Shown here: in pieces, positions 57,135 through 64,000 of the stretch | Layout of the letters: the number at the start of each line of letters is the position of its first letter | Position numbering within the stretch: the first letter of the stretch is position 1 | DNA from: Meandrina meandrites | Lineage: Eukaryota; Cnidaria; Anthozoa; Scleractinia; Meandrinidae | Direction: 5' to 3' | DNA: 64,000 nt | Assembly: GCA_963693305.1 (NCBI GenBank) | Contig: OY855910.1 | Location: 17,134,862 to 17,198,861 of the forward strand | Notes under the pieces: generated by a model | Told to the model about the DNA's origin: nothing | The model's input: the letters and a program-made list of their open reading frames with translations, nothing else | The model's database searches: none | Position numbers and translations under genes: made by a program

Positions 57135-58119
57135 TCAGGCAGGATTGTAGTACTCCCCAGGCTCCACTCTACAAGAGGGACCCGGCTTAGGATTCTTGTA
57201 AATTCCATACCTCAGTTCAGGCCAATTGTTATCTTCATCATCCGAGTCATTCTTATCATCCTCATCCTGCAGAAATAGTAAAAATAAACCATGAATATCT
57301 TACATCTGTTCTTTATAAATCACTTGAAATTACTGTAAAATGTTAACTCACGCCGGGCCGGGCAATTTTGCATCTTGCAACGAAAAAGAGTTAATAGTGG
57401 GACGTTATTACTTCTAAAATATTACATTTCACGGATCATTACGCTCCCTCCTTCCATATATAAGGTAAGGTAAAGTCAGTATACGAGCCTAGTGGCCCAT
57501 TAGGCCGGAGCTTATCCCAGTTTCCGTAGCATGAGGCAACGAGAAGTATTTCTACTCCCCCCTGGATGGGATGCTAGTCCATTGCAGGGTTACCCCCAGC
57601 ATTAGATTCGCCGGTACCCGTTTATATACCTGGGTGGGGAGGGGCAGTTTAAGAGTAAAGTGTCTTGCCCAAGAACACAACGCAGCACCCCGGACAGGGC
57701 TCGAACCCGGACCGCCCGACCCGGAGATCCAGCGCGCTAACCATTAGGCCACCCTACTTTCCACAACCCTAAGTTTACCATTGAAACTATGCTTTCGGCC
57801 GAAAAAAAAATTGATATCGCCGCTAAGCGTGGACCACGGAAGGTAACTAAAGTGTTTAAGCACTTACAAAAATGTCAGGAGGATGCTTAATATAAACAAA
57901 GAAGCACTTCTTGTCTAATCTGATCTCAGATTTCCTATTTTTAGCGCAAAGGTTTTTTGGTATAAACGTATACGAAACCAGAAATGTAAAAACAAATAAA
58001 CCCGATTATTAACAGATACATACCTTTCCACTGTTTTTCCACCAGTTGTAAATGACAACAGACGTCCCTACTACGGCCGCTAACGCTAAACCACCGATTA
58101 CGTACTTTAAATATCCCAT
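57135..58119 (-). CDS. 75-residue single-pass membrane protein with acidic cytosolic/luminal tail, 2 exons
   Basis: Exon 1 (58024-58119) gives MGYLKYVIGGLALAAVVGTS then VVIYNWWKNSGK; exon 2 (57135-57266) begins DEDDKNDSDDEDNNWPELRY and ends VEPGEYYNPA before TGA. The splice (GTATGT donor, CTGCAG acceptor) is phase 0. One hydrophobic segment at about residues 6-24 is bounded by WWK, followed by a very acidic stretch and a Pro/Tyr-rich end with a single Cys. I do not recognise the family; it resembles the short integral membrane proteins found across animals, possibly mitochondrial or endomembrane. Translation is inferred from frame, splice signals and composition only; no conservation could be tested. 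Confidence 0.65.
57463..57763 (-). mobile_element. tRNA-derived SINE, copy G
   Basis: In the single intron of the 75-residue protein gene, same orientation as that gene. GGTGGCCTAATGGTTAGCGC, GGGTTCGAGCCC (perfect B box), GGTGCTGCGTTGTGTTC and GCATCCCATCCAGGGGGG. Confidence 0.85.
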
Positions 58120-61100
58120 TCTTTACAAAATGATACAAAAATAAAAAACTTTGCAATGACAAATCGCTGTGAACACTTTCGTATGCAGATTACCAAGCTT
58201 AGTAAATGACAAAACGTCGACTGCAAATCTTTTCAGGGCCTTCCGAATTCCCTCCTTGGCAATCTTGAGTAAGATTTCTTCTTATTTTTTTTTGCGTCAT
58301 GAATGAAACGTGTGACGTACGTGCGCGCGTTATAATTCGTTCGATTCTTGCCCCTTATTAGGACAAAGCCGCTTCGTAAACTTTAAGATGGTAATGGGAA
58401 CTAGTAAAATATACTGCAAGTGCTTTGCTGTTTGTTGTCTCTCTAGAATGATTCAGCGGAAGGTAAAAATCGGGAGGTAAACCAAACTCAATCGTGATTT
58501 GCTTGCGCGTGTTTTCCCGCGCTTCACACCAGCTACATGATATGTATTTGTCCCGTGATTTGATTGGTTTCCTGGACTGCCTTTGGGGTTTGTGATTGGC
58601 CAGGGTAATTACTTTGGTTCTGGTTTTGCGCGCGACACTCAATTGAATGCTCTTCTACCAGGCAGCTGCTTATCCATTAAATAAAACGCTAAATATCAAT
58701 ACACAGTGAAACCCCGCCTCACGACCATCAGTCAACTTTTTATCTGAAAACCCCCAATCCAACCTCCATTTTCTTTGTAAATTGAATCTAACAATACATA
58801 CTGATATAAATGACACAATCAAACAATAAAATCGCTAAACCAGCGATTGTCATGTAGACTGCAGTAGAAATACAATATGTTACAGCTTTTAGTGAAGTCT
58901 GATCAGTGCAAGAAAGTCTGAATTAGAACTAGTTTCAATGTTTTATCGCTCAGTCACACAAGTAATTTCAACTCATGTGCATCCCAGCTCGTCAACCGCA
59001 CCCAATGATAAGCGATTAGAGTTCAGCCAAATGGCGCTTGTCCAACTTTCATCCCTCAATTCTTGTTTTCGTTTTAGATTCGATCTTGAACGTTGTGTTG
59101 CTACTCCCCCAGGGTAAGGTGTTAGTGGATTCCATGTTTCCCGTCCCCATCCCCATGAGGGTTTGTTTTCGTCATGATGCCAAAAGATTGCTGGCACCCA
59201 TTAGTACTCCGGGGTGAAGCAATGCAACAGTGAAGTGTATCGCCCACGGACATGATTCGGAGACTTAACCCAGAGTCCAGCCTACTAACCATTTTGTCAC
59301 TCCGCTTCCTCCCACCCCTCCCCTAAAACTTAAGTGGCACATGATAAATTATTATTCATCTAACTTTCCGTGATGACTGAAGCATATTCACCACGCCCCT
59401 TTGCGACTTCGTAAATATCTTCCTTTCTTTACCGTAACTTCGTTGAACAATTGCTAACAATCATTTTTTTTTGCCAAATATACAGATTTATTAAAAGTTA
59501 AGAGTGAGGGCAATACGCGAGGCAAGGAGATCACGTATAGCTTATGTCAGTGGCTAGCTCCATAACTTAAACCCACCCGGAACCGGTAATATTCAAACCG
59601 TTATTTTCTTAACCAGGCGTAGATAGGAAGTTCAAATCGGTATTCAAGTGGCTTCTACTTCAATAACCTCAAACCTTTCCTTCCTTCTACGTGCAGGTTT
59701 AGATTGGTACATTGACTCATTTTTGTTTAGTTTAAATTAAGATGCCGTCAGTCGTCTGGCTGTTAATGACGCCCTTCCCGCCTTATTGAAATCACCATGG
59801 CAACAGGGACAATCACAGCGAGCGCTTGACGCACGAAATCTCCTTGAAATGACAACCTCATAAATTATGGTCATGTCACTTGTACGAGACTAACATATGA
59901 ATGATACAAAGTACTTCTACATTCAAAATTGCGCTCGTTTTAGCAGCTGTCGTGTAGACAAATTGCGTACAATTTCTTTGCGTGATGCATAACCAAAAGC
60001 TACCCTCAGGGCAAGTCCTTGTATTCTTCTAACGTATCCTGTTCTTATTAACTGTTTTAATCAATTTTTGGTTGCATCACTTGCTCTTCACGCTGCACGT
60101 ATGACCACGTATGCACTGCGCGTGATTGAAATCATGCAAGCGAGACTTGGCATTGTAACATGCTCGTCCATCCCGAACGGTCAGGCTTCTTGATCAGTCA
60201 AGTGTTTTTCGCTTCATACTGCATCGTCATGAAATCTTTAAACCCGCCCCGAGAAACCCCAACTTACACTATATTATCAAATAAAAATAAAGAGATATTG
60301 AAAATATTTCCCCATTTATCGTTTAGTCTTGTTGCTTTTTGTAAAAAAAAAAAACATTTTTGATACTCAGAAAAGATCTTGTCGTGAAGCGTTTGAGCTC
60401 AGTGATGTGGAGTTGTCGAATTAAACGCAATGCGGCGAGGTTGGCTAGTTAAGCGTAAATCCGTACAAATAAATCCTTCAGCGAGCTAATTCGCTTCGTG
60501 TTTGTTTATATCAGGGTTTTAGATATATTGTTAACGTTACGCGCAGAAAGATTTGGGGGTGAATCGAGCGATTAAAAGCGTGCCTCCGTTAAGAGTTAAA
60601 AACAAATCTACAACTCTCGTGTTTAACGAAGCTTACGTTGGCCAACATTTCCAATGGTCTCTCGGACTCTTAAATATCAAGGAAAACAGCGAAACTTTAC
60701 GTCAGATCCCATGTTAGAACTCTTTAGTCTGAGCAGACTAATATTGATATGTTTGTCCGAATAAAAAAAGCTTTCTTTACGGATCTGTTAACTGAAACCT
60801 GACAAACCCGCACAATTTTGCGAGTGGCTGAGTGCTCAATGGTAAATCAAGCTATCCAGTTAGCACTTTGAATTTTATCATAGCAACCAGTGATAACGTA
60901 GAACTGACACAAAAATTTCTTTTAGGTCAGATACTGCGAGTTAATAAAATTGTACACTAACTTCGCACAAAATTATTAAATGTTTCTCTAACTGTTTCCC
61001 TACAGAGGGCTAAGCGATTGATTTATTTGCAGTGATCCAAAGCACTTACTACATTATAAGCTAGCTATCTTGCGGGACAGCTACCTAATTTATCGCCAAA

Positions 61101-64000
61101 CACTTAAATGTGTTCCTGCCATCGAGGTAACTTCATAAAGTTGCCAGGTTACACAACGAATCGGGTTAATGGCGCTTTGAGGGAATTTTAAGATAAGAGA
61201 AACAAAACTTTTTAGATTTCAAAAGGCATAGCTTATCTAAGAAAGCTGCTTGGACAAAGCACAAACTATGCGCATATAGACGAATAATTTCACATCAACA
61301 GGTAATTAAAATACCATGGGCGGCCCATGACCTCTATTTAACAAACTTGACAAAAACGGGGTCAGCTAAACGTAAACGAAGAGAAAATTAATGTCTTACA
61401 AACAAACTACCCTCGAGAACTGAATTTGCGGAATGCTCGCAGAGGCAAATATATAATGAAAAATAACGAGTTCATTCCTACACTATAGAGCGAAGCGAGT
61501 CGGTTTTTTATTAATACTCTACTGATCTGTTAGCCAATCACGGCCCTGCTCGTAAATTGAATAGAGATCCCAGCTTGGTTGTAATATTGAAGCATCTCGA
61601 AGCTTAATTCAGCGTTGGAAATCAGGCGTAAACACGCTTTAAACAAATTAACAATGTGTCTCATTTTTTGTATTTATCTAAAGCTTAGCAGAATCCATCT
61701 GCAGACGCTAGTAGGCTAGAAACACCTTGCGTTTATTGTAAAGGAAAGAGAAAGCGCACACTGAATGCTTAAGCAAGGAATGCGCACTATCGGCGAGATG
61801 TTTCGTCCTTTGTTCCGGAAAACAACAGCGGCCACAAATACGTCAATTGCATATAAAAAACATTATTCAACTTCCATAAAAATAGACTGCAAAAGTCGAC
61901 GTTTGCACGAAACCGAGTGAAACTTGACGAAACTACAATATAGATATATATTTTTGAGCTTGTTGCAAACTACAGAGTTAATCATCGTAGTGGTTGAAAG
62001 AACTGTTCATTTTTTTCGTCACGAACTTGCGTCAAGCTGAACTTGCCGTGGTTAGAGCGGACGAATCTGACAAATAGCTCGAGGCGAAAAACATTAGTGG
62101 AGTATATTACGAGCAAGTTAATCAAGCATCTAATATACATAACAAAGGCAGAGCACTCTAGGACCCCTATTTATTGGCAAACCCTTTACAAACTTCTTAT
62201 ACCTTTGTCAAGAATATTTGCCGAAGCCAAGCAAGTCGAGCACACTCGCTTAAAAAGGTAAAGTGAGTTACTATTTTTTGTCCTCTTGAAATATAGTTTG
62301 TTGTGTTCCTTTTCACTTAGCATACTTAAACAATTAGAGATAGAGAGAGGGATTTTTTTTAGTTTTGCGGCCAGATTTATTGCTTTGCGCACATGTGAAG
62401 GAATTTAGTTGTTTTCAAGTAGCTTAGTTTCGAAACGCGTCTAAACGTAAAAAGCTAATTCGCGCTGTGTCTCTTGGCAGTCCTCTTTTCAACGATTTGT
62501 CTCGCATGTTTTCCTGCTATCTCATGCTTGACTATAGTTGTGATAAATCGCTGGCAAACAAACAATTTCGTCCACAAATCCTTCCTGACGCCTAGACACG
62601 AGCTCTTGTTTACTTCGCAAATATTTGCGAAGAAGAAGACCATCAGAGCCTTCCACGTTCATTGGGACTAAGAACAGGACAACCGAACCGTCGTTCCGTA
62701 TCGAGTCGCGATATCCGATGAAAATACCACTTGGTGAGTTGTGGTAAGACAGGGACGATTTTGTTTTACATTTCTGGTTCATTGGTTTAACACGGATTCA
62801 TTCGAGTGAGGTGTGAAGTTAGGGTAGAACGGCCCAGTGATCTGTGATGAGCGAGTAAATACCTTTTAATTCGATTATCGAAACGAACAGCGAGATGCTG
62901 CACAGAAATTCTGTGCGCGCAAAGGTGAACTCGATCGAACTTAAACATTTGCGAGAAATTTTAAGACCCTACGACAAAAAGATCAGTCAAAATCTCAAGG
63001 GAAGAGGAAGACTAAATTAGAGTTTTAGCAGCTCACGGAAATTTTCGTGCGTTCAATTTGGCTTCAGTGTATGTCGAAAATAGTTGTTTCTTGTGGAACT
63101 TAAACAGTTTTTGAGCAAATGAGTTGTAAGCGCCGTTTTTTTTTTAGCAAATTCACAAAAGAGAATACAGCATTAGCGTGAAGGGAAACGCTTTTGAATC
63201 TGTTGAAGCCTGAGATTTTGTTGCCACACATCAGTGCTCTAGAATACTGAAGCATGCAATTCAACTAAGACGCAACAAGCGTTTCGTCCCTCTCTGCTGA
63301 TCTGCGTCAAATTAACACCGATGCGCACGATAGGAACACGTTTAAATAACACCAAGATGAACCACAAATCAGTCAATTTGAAAATAGGAGCGAAAGAAAC
63401 ATGGACGGTGTAGCGAACTGGCGAAGTTATTGTTAGGTGAAGACGGAATAAGTTGAGCGATGGAATCGTCACATTGCGCGAAAATTGGGCCCAGCGTACA
63501 TGCATGTTGCGATCAAGAACATTGTTTTGTTAAGTTTTTGTTACTTCAGAAGGAAAACACAGTTAATTTGTTTGAAAGACTAGTGTGGGTGTTATCGGGT
63601 GAAGAGACTTTTCTCTTCCTCATGCGAATCGCTTGAAACTCATGGCTGTGTGCACATCAATGTAGTTCGGTAGACTTTAAGTTTTTACAAGGGACATTAA
63701 ACTAGATCTTATCTTTCGTTGCCTCAAGGATGGGACAGATAAAATGACAACACATGAAGGGTAGAATATAGAGCTTGGAGGAAGTCTGAGCCATGTCTTC
63801 AATACACGCGAACACGTCTTGAAATCTCAATTGTTCTTATTCCGGCTGAAAATACACAATTTATGTGGAGTTTCGCGAATTATTCACATGTTTTTGACCG
63901 ATTGTTTCCCTCCCATTAGCACTAAAGAGTTAATATAAGTCACTGATTCAAGAGCCTTCCAACATGGCCTTAAAATCTAGTAAAAGATCAGTTTTTCGAT
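58120..64000. other. 5.9 kb without a recognised gene
   Basis: It begins with the presumed promoter of the 75-residue protein gene. A reversed copy of the CCAATCAC-rich repeat lies around 58480-58650 and a badly decayed SINE tail at about 59100-59310 (minus). The short open frames, including the 86-codon one at 62522-62782 on the minus strand, have no recognisable domain. It could be an intron or regulatory region of a gene beyond 64000. Confidence 0.5.

Noticed and set aside
62522..62782. 86-codon minus-strand frame
   Set aside because: Reasonable amino-acid mix, but no recognised domain, no clear splice partner and no repeat relation; kept only as a remark in the 58120-64000 entry.
1..64000. 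CRISPR arrays, bacterial operons or phage genes
   Set aside because: Spliced animal genes and eukaryotic repeats throughout; no regular repeat-spacer array was seen.

Overview
The window looks like nuclear DNA of a cnidarian, most likely a stony coral. This is inferred from AT-rich sequence, small exons with GT-AG introns, conserved animal signalling and chromatin genes, and a dense load of tRNA-derived SINEs, short inverted-repeat elements and a Penelope-like retroelement. I had no database, so family names rest on recognised motifs and exon-by-exon splice-phase agreement.

Layout. (1) 622-28948, minus: the 5' half (34 coding exons, about 1,000 codons) of a DOCK3/DOCK4-type Rac guanine-nucleotide exchange factor; the catalytic DHR-2 half lies beyond position 1. 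(2) 28949-29665: a ~0.7 kb head-to-head promoter region with a CRE palindrome. (3) 29666-40601, plus: a complete six-exon RSBN1/KDM9-type gene (548 codons) keeping an HxD...H triad. (4) 40602-46560: intergenic, mostly inverted-repeat elements. (5) 46561-54366, minus: a complete eight-exon gene for a secreted astacin metalloprotease with a C-terminal F5/8C (discoidin) domain, 420 codons. (6) 57135-58119, minus: a two-exon gene for a 75-residue single-pass membrane protein. (7) 58120-64000: no gene recognised.

The introns hold the most unusual material. In DOCK intron 23 sits an apparently young, intact Penelope-like element (8065-11086) with a 13-bp target duplication, near-identical 265-bp pseudo-LTRs and a candidate hammerhead ribozyme in each pseudo-LTR. 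The first ATG downstream of the predicted cleavage site lies in the RT/GIY-YIG reading frame. In DOCK intron 15 a 1.1 kb element with ~224-bp inverted repeats encloses a reading frame resembling a Pax-type paired domain. Seven copies of one SINE family, at least a dozen inverted-repeat elements and several minisatellites account for much of the rest.
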